51,833 nucleotides of DNA from Verrucomicrobiales bacterium (GTDB taxonomy: Bacteria > Verrucomicrobiota > Verrucomicrobiia > Verrucomicrobiales > V1-33): contig JAQGPJ010000080.1 of assembly GCA_028293125.1 (NCBI GenBank), positions 1-51,833 on the forward strand. The letters are read 5' to 3'. A model generated the notes under the pieces. The model was given only the letters and a program-made list of their open reading frames with translations, was not told where the DNA came from and made no database searches. A program made the translations under genes and the position numbers. Below are positions 25,067 to 34,022 of the stretch, piece after piece (within the stretch, counting starts at the first letter, position 1; every line of letters begins with the position of its first letter).

Positions 25067-26035
25067 ATGACCATTGCCCGCGACACGCTGGCGCTGTTGT
25101 GCCGGCGCCGGCTGTTCTGGCTGAATGTCTGGCTGTCAGTGGCGGTGGTGCTGGCGGTGGCCTCGCTGAAATGCGAGGCCGGCGGCTGGTCGGCGGGGTT
25201 CGGACTCTTTGAGTTTCCCAGCAGCTTCCTGACCCATGGCTCGCCGTGGGAGGCGACGCTGTTTTACGGAGTGGTGAACCGTGCTTTGAACTGGTGGGTG
25301 ACGGGTGCGGCTCCGCTGCTGGCCCTTTTCAGCCTGGCATCCGTGGTCCCCAAGTCCCTGCAGGACGGGCAGGCGGCGCTGCTTTTCCCCAAATCCCCCA
25401 GCCGTGCGGCGGTGTTGCTGGGGCGCTTTGCCGGAGGGGTGGCGTTTTTGGCGGTGCCGGCGGTCATCTGCACCGTGGGACTGTTCCTAACCCTGGGGTG
25501 GCGCATGGAGGTATGGCCGGTGCGCATTTTCCTGACCATCCCCTTCGCGGTGCTGTCCTTCGCGGTGCTGGCATCGGTGACGGTGATGCTGGGGGTGCTG
25601 ACGCGGTCGGCCTCGGCGGCTTTGGTGGTGACGCTGATTTTTGCGGGGTCTGTGGCTGTGCTGCAGGATGCGGCGGCGCGTCCGGCGGCAGCGGATACGG
25701 ATGAGGGGGAACTCAGCGGCATGGTGCGCCATGCCTCGGGCGGGATCACCGCCCTTCAGTCCCTGGCGTGGGTGCTGCCCCGCACCCAGGAACTCAGCGA
25801 CGGCATGGACCGGGCGACCGGGCTGCACGGCACCCGCCGGTTCCGGGATCTGGTCCGGCGCTTCCGCATCGGAAATGTGAAGGTCGGCAACACCGATGTG
25901 CTGGAGCAGGTGACGGATGACAGCGCCCAGCCGGTTTCCGGACCGAAGCTGGGGGAGGCGGTGCTGGTGACTTCAGGTTTTACGGCGGCAGTATTGGTAA
26001 TGGGGGTGACACTGCTGAACCGGCGTGATTTATAA
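25067..26035 (+). CDS. ABC-2-type multi-pass membrane protein
   Basis: About 322 residues from ATG 25067 (MTIARDTLALLCRRRLFWLNVWLSVAVVLAVASL); a TTG at 25055 would add four residues. The order is that of an ABC-2 permease: a cytoplasmic amphipathic start, a first membrane helix, an external segment, then helices in WWVTGAAPLLALFSLASVV, GGVAFLAVPAVICTVGLFLTLGW, FLTIPFAVLSFAVLASVTVMLGVLT and SAALVVTLIFAGSVAVL, a loop rich in charged residues, and a last helix TAAVLVMGVTLLNRRDL. The phrase LLFPKSPSRAAVLLGRFAGG resembles the cytoplasmic loop of such permeases. The substrate is unknown, and no ATPase gene is adjacent. The gene lies between the PVC cytochrome gene and aat. Confidence 0.65.
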   Translation: MTIARDTLALLCRRRLFWLNVWLSVAVVLAVASLKCEAGGWSAGFGLFEFPSSFLTHGSPWEATLFYGVVNRALNWWVTGAAPLLALFSLASVVPKSLQDGQAALLFPKSPSRAAVLLGRFAGGVAFLAVPAVICTVGLFLTLGWRMEVWPVRIFLTIPFAVLSFAVLASVTVMLGVLTRSASAALVVTLIFAGSVAVLQDAAARPAAADTDEGELSGMVRHASGGITALQSLAWVLPRTQELSDGMDRATGLHGTRRFRDLVRRFRIGNVKVGNTDVLEQVTDDSAQPVSGPKLGEAVLVTSGFTAAVLVMGVTLLNRRDL

Positions 26036-26107
26036 AAATCATAGACCGCGAGGCTTTTTCAGGCATTTTTACAGAGCGCAGGGCCGCTTGTTTTCCGACT
26101 CCCCGCC

Positions 26108-26710
26108 ATGTCCCTCCCCATTCCTTCCCACTCCCAGCCGGTCATTGATCCCGCTCTGCTGCTGGAGGCTTATGCCGGCGGGCTGTTTCCCATGGCCATG
26201 GAGAACGGACAGCTTGGCTGGTTCTCCCCGGATCCCCGGGGGATTATCCCTATCCGGGAATTCCACGTGCCCCGGGGCCTGCGCAAGGCGTTGGCCAAAA
26301 ACAAGTTCGAGGTCCGGATCAACACTGCCTTCGGGGAGGTGATGCAGGGCTGTGCAGAGCGGGAGACCACTTGGATCAGCGGCCTGATTCACCGCAGCTA
26401 CACGAGGCTGCACACTATGGGACACGCACACTCTGTGGAGGCTTGGCAGGACGGCAGGCTGGTCGGCGGGCTTTACGGCGTGGCTCTGGGGGGGGCGTTT
26501 TTCGGGGAAAGCATGTTCAGCCGGGTGGCGGACGCCTCCAAGGTCGCGCTGGAGTTTCTGGTGCGCCGGCTGGATGCGCGGGGTTTCACGCTGCTGGACA
26601 CCCAATGGGTCACCGAGCACCTGAAGCAGTTCGGGGCGCACGAAATCCCGCGTCAGTCCTATTTGCGGCAGCTGGCTCGGGCACTGGAGCTGGAATGCCG
26701 GTTTGTGTGA
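26108..26710 (+). CDS. aat: Leucyl/phenylalanyl-tRNA-protein transferase
   Basis: A 200-residue protein with the Aat family pattern: LLEAYAGGLFPMAMENGQLGWFSPDPRGIIPI, RETTWISGLIHRSYTRLHTMGHAHSVEAWQDGRLVGGLYGVALGGAFFGESMFSRVADASKVAL and LLDTQWVTEHLKQFGAHEIPR. It adds Leu or Phe from aminoacyl-tRNA to N-terminal Arg or Lys of proteins and so marks them for ClpS/ClpAP breakdown. It is slightly shorter than the E. coli protein but covers the whole catalytic region. It sits alone between two membrane-protein genes. Confidence 0.95.
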   Translation: MSLPIPSHSQPVIDPALLLEAYAGGLFPMAMENGQLGWFSPDPRGIIPIREFHVPRGLRKALAKNKFEVRINTAFGEVMQGCAERETTWISGLIHRSYTRLHTMGHAHSVEAWQDGRLVGGLYGVALGGAFFGESMFSRVADASKVALEFLVRRLDARGFTLLDTQWVTEHLKQFGAHEIPRQSYLRQLARALELECRFV

Positions 26711-26767
26711 GGGAAAACCAGGCTCCGGCGTGGATTCCTATCGCCAAATGAACCGGATTCCCTCACA

Positions 26768-28552
26768 ATGGCCGCACAGTGTCCCCCATTGTTCCGCCCT
26801 GTGACTTTAGCTGCCCAAATCTCCCTCCTGCGCCGCACCCATACCCGCGTTTTTCTGGCGAAAGTCCGGAACAACCTGAAGAACTCACGGCTCATGTGCC
26901 TGACCATCGGGCTTTTCCTCTCAGCCTATCTTTTTGTCGGATACTACCTCTTCCAGCGCGGCCTGAATTACATCTCCAGCGTGCCCGGCGTGGGGCTGCT
27001 GCTGCTGGAGCGGGTGATCTACATGGTGTTTTTCTTTTTTTTCGCCATGCTGGTCTTCTCCAATGCAGTGCTGCTCTACAGCTCCATCTTCAGGGGAAAG
27101 GAGACCTCGTGGCTTTTCACCCTGCCGCTGGACCCACGGGCGGTCTTTTGTTGGAAGGTGGTGGAGTCCTTTACGGTCAGCAGCTGGGGATTGGCAGTGC
27201 TGAGCGCGCCGCTGCTGCTAAGCATCGGGCAGACGTTCGGGGCCTCTCCGGGTTTCTATTTAAAGTGCTTGGTGGTGTATGTGCCCTTCATGGTCCTGCC
27301 AGCCACTCTTTCCGGGATGCTGGTGGTGCTGGGGGTGCGCTATTGGGGGCGGACGCTGAAGTTTTTATCCTGGCTGCTGCTGGCAGTGGCTTGCTGGAAG
27401 ATGGCCGAGGGAATCATCAGCGCCAGGCAGGCCGGATCCATGGTCAATGCGGCCAGCTTTTCCGTGGCCCTTGATGAACTGCTGGGGCACTCCGCGCTGA
27501 TGGTCAACCGTCTGCTGCCCAGTGCCTGGATGGGGGAGATGGTGCTGCTGTGGGCGCGGGGATACGAGGCCCATGGGCTGTTTTTCGGTCTGCTCCTGCT
27601 CAGCCAGGCGTTGATGCTGGGCTGGGTCTGCGTTATGGGGGTCAGTCATCTCTGCTACGGTGCCTGGAATCTCAGCCAGCGCCGGAAGGCCATGATCACC
27701 GGGCGGAAGCGCGCACTCAGCAGCACGGGTGACACCTTGGAGTTCACAGGACCGCTGCGTCTCATCAAGCGCTCCGGCATTTTCCGGCGCGACACCGCCG
27801 CACTGATCACCAAGGACATCCGGGAGTTCACCCGCGACCCTGCGCAGTGGGTGCCCTCGGCCATCGTTTTCGCTCTGCTGTTTGTGTATGCCGCCAATCT
27901 GAACCGGGCAGCGACGGCGGATTTGCGCCAGCCCATATACCGGCTGATTCTTACTTATCTGAATTTTGGCGTCTGCTGTCTCACCCTTTCCACCCTCACC
28001 ACGCGCTTCATCTTCCCCCTGTTCAGCTTGGAAGGCCGGCGGCTGTGGATCCTGGGGTTGTCGCCGGTGGGCATGCAGCGGGTTTTCCGCCTCAAACTGA
28101 CCCTGTTTTCAAGTGTCATCGGCACCGTTACCTGCCTGCTGATGCTGCTCTCCGGTCTGCGCCTAGGCATGGGCGGGATGGAACTGATGATCTACTGCGT
28201 TGGAATTGTGCTGATGAGTATCGGGCTGACCTCCCTGTCTCTGGGACTGGGGGTGATCTTTCCCAATTTCAACGACCCCAGTCCGGCCCGGGTAGTTTCC
28301 GGATTCGGAGGCACTCTGTGCCTGATTCTGAATTTTGTTTACATTATCACTTTTATGGGAGCTTTTGCGGCTCCAGGATTTTGGAAGCAGATTTACGTGA
28401 AAGGGCCGGACAGTCCGCAAGCCGGGTATTATCCTTGGGTTTTGCTTGGCTCTCTGCTCGCAATGACACTGCTGACGGCAGTTTCCGCCGGAATTCCTTA
28501 CTTTTTGAGCGTCCGGAGAATGAAAAGACTGGAACTTTTAGGAAAACTGTAA
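26768..28552 (+). CDS. Putative ABC-exporter-type multi-pass membrane protein
   Basis: A 594-residue membrane protein with about twelve hydrophobic segments in two halves, for example LMCLTIGLFLSAYLFVGYYL, LLERVIYMVFFFFFAMLVF and LKFLSWLLLAVACW in the first half, and AIVFALLFVYAANL, LLMLLSGLRLGMGGMELMIY and LLGSLLAMTLLTAVSAGIPYFL in the second. Features such as RGKETSWLFTLPLDPRAVFCWKVVES and FTRDPAQWVPSAI are like putative ABC-2 exporter proteins that have no ATPase domain. It therefore probably forms the membrane part of a transporter whose ATPase is encoded elsewhere. The start ATG at 26768 precedes a long N-terminal segment (LLRRTHTRVFLAKVRNNLKNSR) typical of the cytoplasmic entry helix. 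The next gene starts 34 bp downstream. Confidence 0.7.
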   Translation: MAAQCPPLFRPVTLAAQISLLRRTHTRVFLAKVRNNLKNSRLMCLTIGLFLSAYLFVGYYLFQRGLNYISSVPGVGLLLLERVIYMVFFFFFAMLVFSNAVLLYSSIFRGKETSWLFTLPLDPRAVFCWKVVESFTVSSWGLAVLSAPLLLSIGQTFGASPGFYLKCLVVYVPFMVLPATLSGMLVVLGVRYWGRTLKFLSWLLLAVACWKMAEGIISARQAGSMVNAASFSVALDELLGHSALMVNRLLPSAWMGEMVLLWARGYEAHGLFFGLLLLSQALMLGWVCVMGVSHLCYGAWNLSQRRKAMITGRKRALSSTGDTLEFTGPLRLIKRSGIFRRDTAALITKDIREFTRDPAQWVPSAIVFALLFVYAANLNRAATADLRQPIYRLILTYLNFGVCCLTLSTLTTRFIFPLFSLEGRRLWILGLSPVGMQRVFRLKLTLFSSVIGTVTCLLMLLSGLRLGMGGMELMIYCVGIVLMSIGLTSLSLGLGVIFPNFNDPSPARVVSGFGGTLCLILNFVYIITFMGAFAAPGFWKQIYVKGPDSPQAGYYPWVLLGSLLAMTLLTAVSAGIPYFLSVRRMKRLELLGKL

Positions 28553-28586
28553 TACCTATGGGAGTTAACGAGTTCGCGTTCTCCCT

Positions 28587-29336
28587 ATGGCCACTCTCCA
28601 TTCGCGTCAATCCGCTGTCCTCCCGCCCCATCTGTCCCGCACCCCGCGCGAGGAGAATAATTACCGTCCGGACGATACAGACTTCGAAGGCGGGGAACTG
28701 ATCATCCCCGGTGATGCCTTGGCCACGGCGGGGGAAGATCTGGAGGAGCGGGTGCAGACCACTCAGAACCGTCTGGCCCAGCTGCGCATTGAGGCGGACG
28801 CCTTGGAGCGGGAGAAGCAGCAATTCGAAGAGCTGAGCCGCCAGCAGAAGGAATTCATGCAGGGCCGCGCAGACATGGGGGACAAGCTGACCCGGGCCGT
28901 GGCCCAGCTGGACCGCGAGACCTACGAGGCCCAGAAGCGCGTGGAGCAAATGCTGATCATCAAGGACAAGTTCAACCAGCAGCTGGATGTCATCGACTCC
29001 CTCAACCCCGAGCAGTGGAACCCGCACGATCTGCGTCACGACCTGAGCCGGGCGCTGAGCATGATTCAGGATGCCAAGGATGAATTCATCAGCGGCTCCG
29101 CCCGCATCCAGCAGCTGACCATGGGAGCCGCCGGCGTGCCTGCCGTTTCCGGCCCTGTGGCCGCCGCGGGTCCCACGGTTGTGGAATCCTGTTTTGAGCG
29201 TCCGTCCGCCGTGACCCAAGTGATGGGCTTCAACCGGGACACCTTCCAGCACTGGCTGTTCTGCGGCTTGGCCTTCACCACTCCGGTCATTGCCATCACG
29301 CTGCTGGTGCTGATAATCTGGCTGGTGGCCCGCTGA
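28587..29336 (+). CDS. Coiled-coil protein with one C-terminal membrane helix
   Basis: A 249-residue protein I cannot assign to a family. Residues ~45-115 are a strongly predicted coiled coil (LEERVQTTQNRLAQLRIEADALEREKQQFEELSRQQKEFM and on to AQKRVEQMLIIKDKFNQQLDVID). A short helical domain follows (LRHDLSRALSMIQDAKDEFISG), then a Gly/Ala/Pro-rich linker. The C-terminal membrane span is WLFCGLAFTTPVIAITLLVLIIWLVAR, so most of the protein faces the cytoplasm (tail anchor). It is followed by a second small coiled-coil membrane protein 67 bp downstream in the same orientation, and the two may work as a pair at the inner membrane. Function unknown. Confidence 0.7.
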   Translation: MATLHSRQSAVLPPHLSRTPREENNYRPDDTDFEGGELIIPGDALATAGEDLEERVQTTQNRLAQLRIEADALEREKQQFEELSRQQKEFMQGRADMGDKLTRAVAQLDRETYEAQKRVEQMLIIKDKFNQQLDVIDSLNPEQWNPHDLRHDLSRALSMIQDAKDEFISGSARIQQLTMGAAGVPAVSGPVAAAGPTVVESCFERPSAVTQVMGFNRDTFQHWLFCGLAFTTPVIAITLLVLIIWLVAR

Positions 29337-29403
29337 GAACCGCCTGCTCCCGGACCGCCGGCTTTGCTGCTTCGTCATCAAACTCCTTCCGCAATCCATC
29401 GTC

Positions 29404-29757
29404 ATGGCCAAGACTTCCGGACCCACCCGTGCCAACAAAGCGAAATTTGCCGAAATGGAGGACCGCATCCGCGAGATGCGCCGCCAGGAGGACGCCATTA
29501 AGAGCAAAATTTACAAACTGGAGGCCACTATCACTGCTGCGCCGGTTTTCCGGGCAGGGGAGCGCCTCAGAAACCACAATCTGTTGGTTTCTGAGGATGA
29601 GGATGAATATCCAGGCCGCCCACTTACCCGCTGGCAGTCCCAGCGTGTGAACCGCGCCCGCTCCCGGCAGGCCATGACCGCTCTGTTTTTGGTAATACTT
29701 TTCATCACCTTCGCCTTCTGGTTCTACCAGCAGTTGCGTACCAACGGCGTGATCTGA
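29404..29757 (+). CDS. Small coiled-coil, tail-anchored membrane protein
   Basis: A 117-residue protein starting MAKTSGPTRANKAKFAEMEDRIREMRRQEDAIKSKIYKLEATI, a charged coiled coil. An acidic segment (LLVSEDEDEYPGRPLTRWQSQR) follows, then one membrane helix (AMTALFLVILFITFAFWFY) and a short tail QQLRTNGVI. No family is recognised. Its layout mirrors the upstream 249-residue protein (coiled coil, linker, C-terminal anchor), and the genes are probably co-transcribed, so hetero-oligomer formation is a reasonable guess. Confidence 0.7.
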   Translation: MAKTSGPTRANKAKFAEMEDRIREMRRQEDAIKSKIYKLEATITAAPVFRAGERLRNHNLLVSEDEDEYPGRPLTRWQSQRVNRARSRQAMTALFLVILFITFAFWFYQQLRTNGVI

Positions 29758-30077
29758 CTGGATGGTCACAGTGATTATTGGAACCGGAGGAGCCTGTGCG
29801 CCGGTTGCCCTCTATGAATGGCTTCGCAGAGCAAATGGGCCAAATTTTTGTCAAAAATCGCAAATGGTATTGACAATGCAATCACATGAGCCATTATAAA
29901 AGCGGAGTTTGCAAAAACGCTGCAGGCGCTTTTCTAAAATCCGGGCACGGTTTTCTTCCCCCATGAATCCGTGTCATATTCCCCCCAAAGCGCCGCCCCG
30001 GACCCGCTTCTGACGCAACCAGAGTTGGCCGGGGTGGTCTGTTTTTGGGGATAGCCTTAATCCCAAAGGCATGAGTC
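29758..30077. other. Gene-free stretch with a possible promoter
   Basis: No convincing gene is seen in these 320 bp. A 45-codon frame (29762-29899) follows the upstream stop closely but lacks homology and is not called. A promoter-like pair lies on the plus strand: TTGACA at 29870-29875 and TTATAA at 29894-29899, 18 bp apart. It could serve the hypothetical gene that starts at 30078. Confidence 0.4.
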
Positions 30078-30491
30078 ATGGCTGCTCTCCAAGGGAAATC
30101 CAGCCTTGGCTCAGGCACTGCTTATTTGATCGGTTTTTTCCGGCGTGAGAAATGGCCAAGTCCGCATCCGGATTTCCATCGTTCCATAGGAAATATAGCG
30201 ATGAACTGCTGGCGATACCTTCCGGGAGCAGGGCTGGATGAGCCTGTCTCCGAAAATTTCCGGGGCTTGGCCGCCCTGTGGGATCAACTTGCCGGCAATG
30301 GCAGTCTCCCTTTCCGCCATGAATTTCTCCCTGATTTGGAGACCCTGCGCCAGTTTCAAATCAGCTTTCCAGACTGGATTCCCATCCCGCAGATGATCAG
30401 CCTGCAAATCAAGGCCGCTGACATGTTGAGGGAAAGATTGCAGGAAAGCGGGATGGCGGATGGCCCCACTTGGCTGGAAAAATTAAACTGA
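30078..30491 (+). CDS. Hypothetical protein
   Basis: A 137-residue open frame with no family recognised. It has reasonable codon use, a predicted alpha-helical C-terminal half (FLPDLETLRQFQISFPDWIPIPQMISLQIKAADMLRERLQE) and no signal peptide or membrane helix. The first ~40 residues are less convincing, so translation may start at the ATG at 30201 (MNCWRYLPGAG). A TTGACA/TTATAA promoter-like pair lies about 180 bp upstream. It converges on the DUF885 gene. The GC content is lower than in neighbours. It may be a small soluble accessory protein; no role can be inferred. Confidence 0.45.
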   Translation: MAALQGKSSLGSGTAYLIGFFRREKWPSPHPDFHRSIGNIAMNCWRYLPGAGLDEPVSENFRGLAALWDQLAGNGSLPFRHEFLPDLETLRQFQISFPDWIPIPQMISLQIKAADMLRERLQESGMADGPTWLEKLN

Positions 30492-30646
30492 TAAGATCCG
30501 GGAATTTTATTATGGTAAGGATCCCCCGCAGAATAACCTGCGTGATTTCCAACCGGTTTATCGGGGAATTCAGGGACAAAGTTGGGCAACTTATTGAGCA
30601 GGGGCTCCTAAGTTTTATTTCATCGGTGGGCGGATGAGCTTCAGGA

Positions 30647-32461
30647 TCACTTCCCGTCCGCAAAACGCCACCCGCTTTTCCAGTCACGGGGCAGGGATTG
30701 CCCGGTGAGGGCGGCGCGGATGAACTCCACCGGGATTGCTCCCTCATGAAGGACCGCATCGTGAAATTGCCTGGGCGTCAGGCGGGGCTGGCCAGTGGAG
30801 GGCGCGGGGCCGGTGAGGTCCTGATAAAGGGAGCGGATCTGCATGCCTCCCAGCATGTAGGCCGCCTGGTAGAGGGCGCTGTAGCCGCCGCCGATGTAGC
30901 GGCGCACCTCCGCCGTGGCACCTGAGCGCTCGTGGCCGACCCGCTGCACGAGGAAATCAATCATCTCCGCCGGCTTCATTTCCCCGAGATGGAATTTCAG
31001 ACTGACGATGATGCGCGCGCAGCGGTGCATGCGCCAGAAAAGGGCTCCCACCTTCTCCTCCGCAGTGGCGGTGTAACCGAGATCCCACAGCAGCATCTCC
31101 CAGTGCAGCGCCCACCCCTCCACCAGGAACGGCGTGCGGAACAGCTGACGCTGCGGGGAGAACCGGCGCGATTGGAAAAGCTGGAGATGATGGCCGGGAA
31201 TCAGTTCGTGGGGCGTGACGATGTGGAGGAAAGCGGCGTTGTTGCCGCGCATGGACATCATCTTCTCCTCCTGCGACATGGATTCATGCGCATAGGCGAT
31301 CATCATGTGCGGCGAGCCGTAAACCGCGTAGGGCATGCTTTTTTGCTGGGCGGCACCGATCATGCCCAGCCGCCAGGTTTCCTCGGCCAGCGGGGGGATG
31401 GTCACCAGATCGCGCTCTTTGAGGAACTGGATGGCCTTGGTGGCCTCCGTCACCGCCACCGAGGGCTGGCCGCCGGGAGGGGCGTGCCGCTCCTTGGTTT
31501 TCGCCAAGGCCTCGGCGCCGTTGGCGCAGCCCATGGCGGTGGCGGCCTGGCTCATTTGACCTTCACACCAAGCGAACTCCTTTTCCGCGATGGCCACCAG
31601 TTCCGCCGGGGAATAGGGAATGCATTCGGCGGACAGCTGGGACGCCAAGGCGTCCGCGCCGATGGGATCGCCAATGAGAGGATCATCCGGCTCCCCCTTC
31701 AGCCCGGCGATGTCGCGCCGCAAAAACCCTGACAAATCTTCCAGCTCCTTTGCCAAAGCCCCATGTGGCTGCCGCGTCCACCAGCCGAAATCCGGCTGGA
31801 ACCCGTCATAAAACTGGAACCACTCCGCCAGCGCCCGCCGCAGTTCGTCCAAGGCTCCCGCAATCCGTTGGGCCAGCACTGCTGAAGGCTTCAGCGCTTC
31901 GGCGGGCGGGTCCTTCTCCTTTCCCTGCCCAGCCTTTTTGCGGATCTCCTTCACTTCGGTCAGGGCTTTGGCCAGCACCTCCGCGGCTTTCTCCGGATTC
32001 ACCTCCTTCCGGGCATCGCGCGCGGCCAGCAGATCCTGCAAAGGCCGGCGGAAGGAGAGCATCGGCTCCATCTCCGCCAGACGGGCCCGCTGGAGCTTTG
32101 AATCCGCCAGTTCCGAGGTCAGATAATTCCGCAGAAGATGCCAGTCGATCCGCGCCGCCGGTGCCAGCGGGTCGTAGGGCAGCGCCTCCAGCCGCTCCCG
32201 CCATGACTTCAGCAGGGCCTCCTGCCGGGTCAGGGTGGATTCGGCGGCGGGAATAGTGTAGGCTCCCTCAATGACCGACCGGTCGGCGGAGAATTCCGTG
32301 ATGATGCCCGCCAGCCCTTCACCCTCCGCGGACGACCGTGCCGGGAAGGTCAGCCCCAGCGTCAGCAGGGCAGCCGTCAGGGGCGGTGCGCCCTGGAGCC
32401 GGCGGCACAGTTTCAGAAAGGCGGCGGGGACAAAATTCATGCCGCCCACTTCAGCATCCAT
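30647..32461 (-). CDS. Secreted DUF885-family zinc peptidase-like protein
   Basis: About 604 residues. The start is set at ATG 32461, which has GGAGG just upstream and lies after the DUF1501 stop; the open frame continues further but would run into that gene. The N-terminus is a signal peptide (LQGAPPLTAALLTLGLTFPARSSAEG). DUF885 features: HGALAKELEDLSGF, AKTKERHAPPGGQPSVAVTEA, YGSPHMMIAYAHESMS and the metal motif H418-E419-L-I-P-G-H423-H424-L-Q, then FLVEGWALHWEMLLWDLGY and GYSALYQAAYMLGGMQIRSL. Members are exported proteins predicted to be zinc peptidases because of HExxxxHH; substrates are mostly unknown. It is the third gene of the minus-strand group led by the DUF1549/DUF1553 protein. 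Confidence 0.88.
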   Translation of the reverse strand: MDAEVGGMNFVPAAFLKLCRRLQGAPPLTAALLTLGLTFPARSSAEGEGLAGIITEFSADRSVIEGAYTIPAAESTLTRQEALLKSWRERLEALPYDPLAPAARIDWHLLRNYLTSELADSKLQRARLAEMEPMLSFRRPLQDLLAARDARKEVNPEKAAEVLAKALTEVKEIRKKAGQGKEKDPPAEALKPSAVLAQRIAGALDELRRALAEWFQFYDGFQPDFGWWTRQPHGALAKELEDLSGFLRRDIAGLKGEPDDPLIGDPIGADALASQLSAECIPYSPAELVAIAEKEFAWCEGQMSQAATAMGCANGAEALAKTKERHAPPGGQPSVAVTEATKAIQFLKERDLVTIPPLAEETWRLGMIGAAQQKSMPYAVYGSPHMMIAYAHESMSQEEKMMSMRGNNAAFLHIVTPHELIPGHHLQLFQSRRFSPQRQLFRTPFLVEGWALHWEMLLWDLGYTATAEEKVGALFWRMHRCARIIVSLKFHLGEMKPAEMIDFLVQRVGHERSGATAEVRRYIGGGYSALYQAAYMLGGMQIRSLYQDLTGPAPSTGQPRLTPRQFHDAVLHEGAIPVEFIRAALTGQSLPRDWKSGWRFADGK

Positions 32462-32525
32462 GATCCCTCCGGGCAACTGCCGCCTGTGCGGAATCGCACT
32501 GAGGGTAAAGGCCACTTTTTCCGCA

Positions 32526-34022
32526 CTACACCATGATTTGGGTGATGGCCTCGCCATGGTCAATGTCCAGCCGTCTCCGGCCGGGCACCTCCATCCGCCT
32601 GGAATCGAGACCGAGACGGTTCAGCACGGTGGCGTGAATGTCCGTGATGTAGTGGCGGTCCTCCACGGCGTGGAATCCAATCTCATCCGTGGCCCCGTGG
32701 GCGACACCCCCCTTGATCCCGCCGCCGGCCAGCCAGGCGGAGAATCCCTGTGGATGGTGGTCGCGTCCGCTGTCCTGGGCCCCGGGGGTGCGGCCAAACT
32801 CCGTGCCGCAGACCACCAGGGTCTCATCCAGCAGGCCGCGCTGCTTCAGATCCTTCAGCAGAGCGGCAATTGGCTGGTCCACCTGGGCCGCCAGAGTGGT
32901 GTGGTTGTCTTTGATACCCGAGTGGGCGTCCCAGGCGCCGCCGCCCCCGCCTCCATGGAAAATCTGCACAAACCGCACCCCCCGCTCCACCAGGCGGCGG
33001 GCGGTGAGGCACAGGCTGGCGAAGTCCTTGCAGTGGGCCTCGTCCATCCCGTAGAGCTTCCGCATGGAGGCACTTTCCTGGTCCAGGGTCATGGTTTCCG
33101 GCACCGCCGCCTGCATTTGGAAGGCCAGTTCGTAACTCTTCAGCCGCGCCCGCAGATCGCGGTCATTGGGATAGTCGATGCCGGAGATGGTGTTCAGTTT
33201 TCCCAGCAGGCTCAGTCCAGCCATTTGCTCCTCCCGCGTGGAGCCGTCCTTGCCGCTTGTGAGGAAGGGCAGGGGATTGCCTGGATCCGTGGACAGCCGC
33301 ACGCCGGCGTTCTCCGGGCCCAGGTAGCCCGCCCCGTGGGTCCACGATCCGCCGCAGCAGTCGCCCGTGGGGGTGCCCAGCACCACGTATTCCGGCAGAT
33401 TGGAGTTCATGGTGCCCAGACCATAGCAGGACCACGATCCGATGGTCGGCAGACCGCCCTCCCGCACATGACGTCCCGTGTGCCAGGTGAGCTGCGCCCC
33501 GTGGTCGTTGTCCTTGGTCCACAGGGAGCGCACCACCGCCAGATCATCCGCGCAGGAGCCGACATGGGGGAACCAGTCGCTGACCACCAGCCCGCTCTGA
33601 CCGTAGGTTTTGTAGCCGGTCTGCAGCGGCATGATCACCTTGCGGTTCCCGTGATTGGGATTACCGCCCACGATGTCCTTTTCCGAGGTTTTCAGCACCT
33701 TCGCGTAGGGGGTGTCCTCAATGGATTTGCCCGCGAACTTATTGAGCTCCGGCTTCACGTCAAAGCTCTCCAGATGACTGAGGCCACCGCAGAGGAAGAT
33801 CCAGATCACCGCCTTGGCTTTGGGCTCGAAGTGTGGTTTCCCATCCGGGGGAGCCCAGTCCGTGCCGTTCTCCGTATGGTGCGCCGGTTCCTCCTCTGCG
33901 GACTGGACGCGTCCGGCCATGGCGGCCAGGGCCAGACCGGTGAAACCGAGGCCGGTGTCCAGCAGAAAGGAACGGCGGGAGACGCCCGGACAGCGTGGAT
34001 CAGCGGAGCGTGACGAATTCAT
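32526..34022 (-). CDS. DUF1501 (sulfatase-like) Tat-exported protein
   Basis: A 498-residue protein with a twin-arginine leader (SRRSFLLDTGLGFTGLALAAMAGRVQSAEE). The DUF1501 domain is complete: FEPKAKAVIWIFLCGGLSHLESFDVKPELNKFAGK, VSDWFPHVGSCADDLAVVRSL, HGAQLTWHTGR, PTIGSWSCYGLG, CLTARRLVERGVRFVQIFHGG, WDAHSGIKDNHTTLAAQVDQPIAALLKDLKQRGLLDETLVVCGTEFGRTP and GRDHHPQGFSAWLAGGGIKGG. The fold is related to alkaline phosphatase/sulfatase, but activity has not been shown for most members. DUF1501 proteins are nearly always encoded next to DUF1549/DUF1553 proteins in PVC bacteria; here the two genes overlap by 23 bp. Confidence 0.95.
   Translation of the reverse strand: MNSSRSADPRCPGVSRRSFLLDTGLGFTGLALAAMAGRVQSAEEEPAHHTENGTDWAPPDGKPHFEPKAKAVIWIFLCGGLSHLESFDVKPELNKFAGKSIEDTPYAKVLKTSEKDIVGGNPNHGNRKVIMPLQTGYKTYGQSGLVVSDWFPHVGSCADDLAVVRSLWTKDNDHGAQLTWHTGRHVREGGLPTIGSWSCYGLGTMNSNLPEYVVLGTPTGDCCGGSWTHGAGYLGPENAGVRLSTDPGNPLPFLTSGKDGSTREEQMAGLSLLGKLNTISGIDYPNDRDLRARLKSYELAFQMQAAVPETMTLDQESASMRKLYGMDEAHCKDFASLCLTARRLVERGVRFVQIFHGGGGGGAWDAHSGIKDNHTTLAAQVDQPIAALLKDLKQRGLLDETLVVCGTEFGRTPGAQDSGRDHHPQGFSAWLAGGGIKGGVAHGATDEIGFHAVEDRHYITDIHATVLNRLGLDSRRMEVPGRRRLDIDHGEAITQIMV

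Noticed and set aside
29762-29899. 45-codon frame beginning MVTVIIGTGGACAPVAL
   Set aside because: It looks slightly Rossmann-like at its start, but it is too short, has no homology I can name and ends within a promoter-like site.
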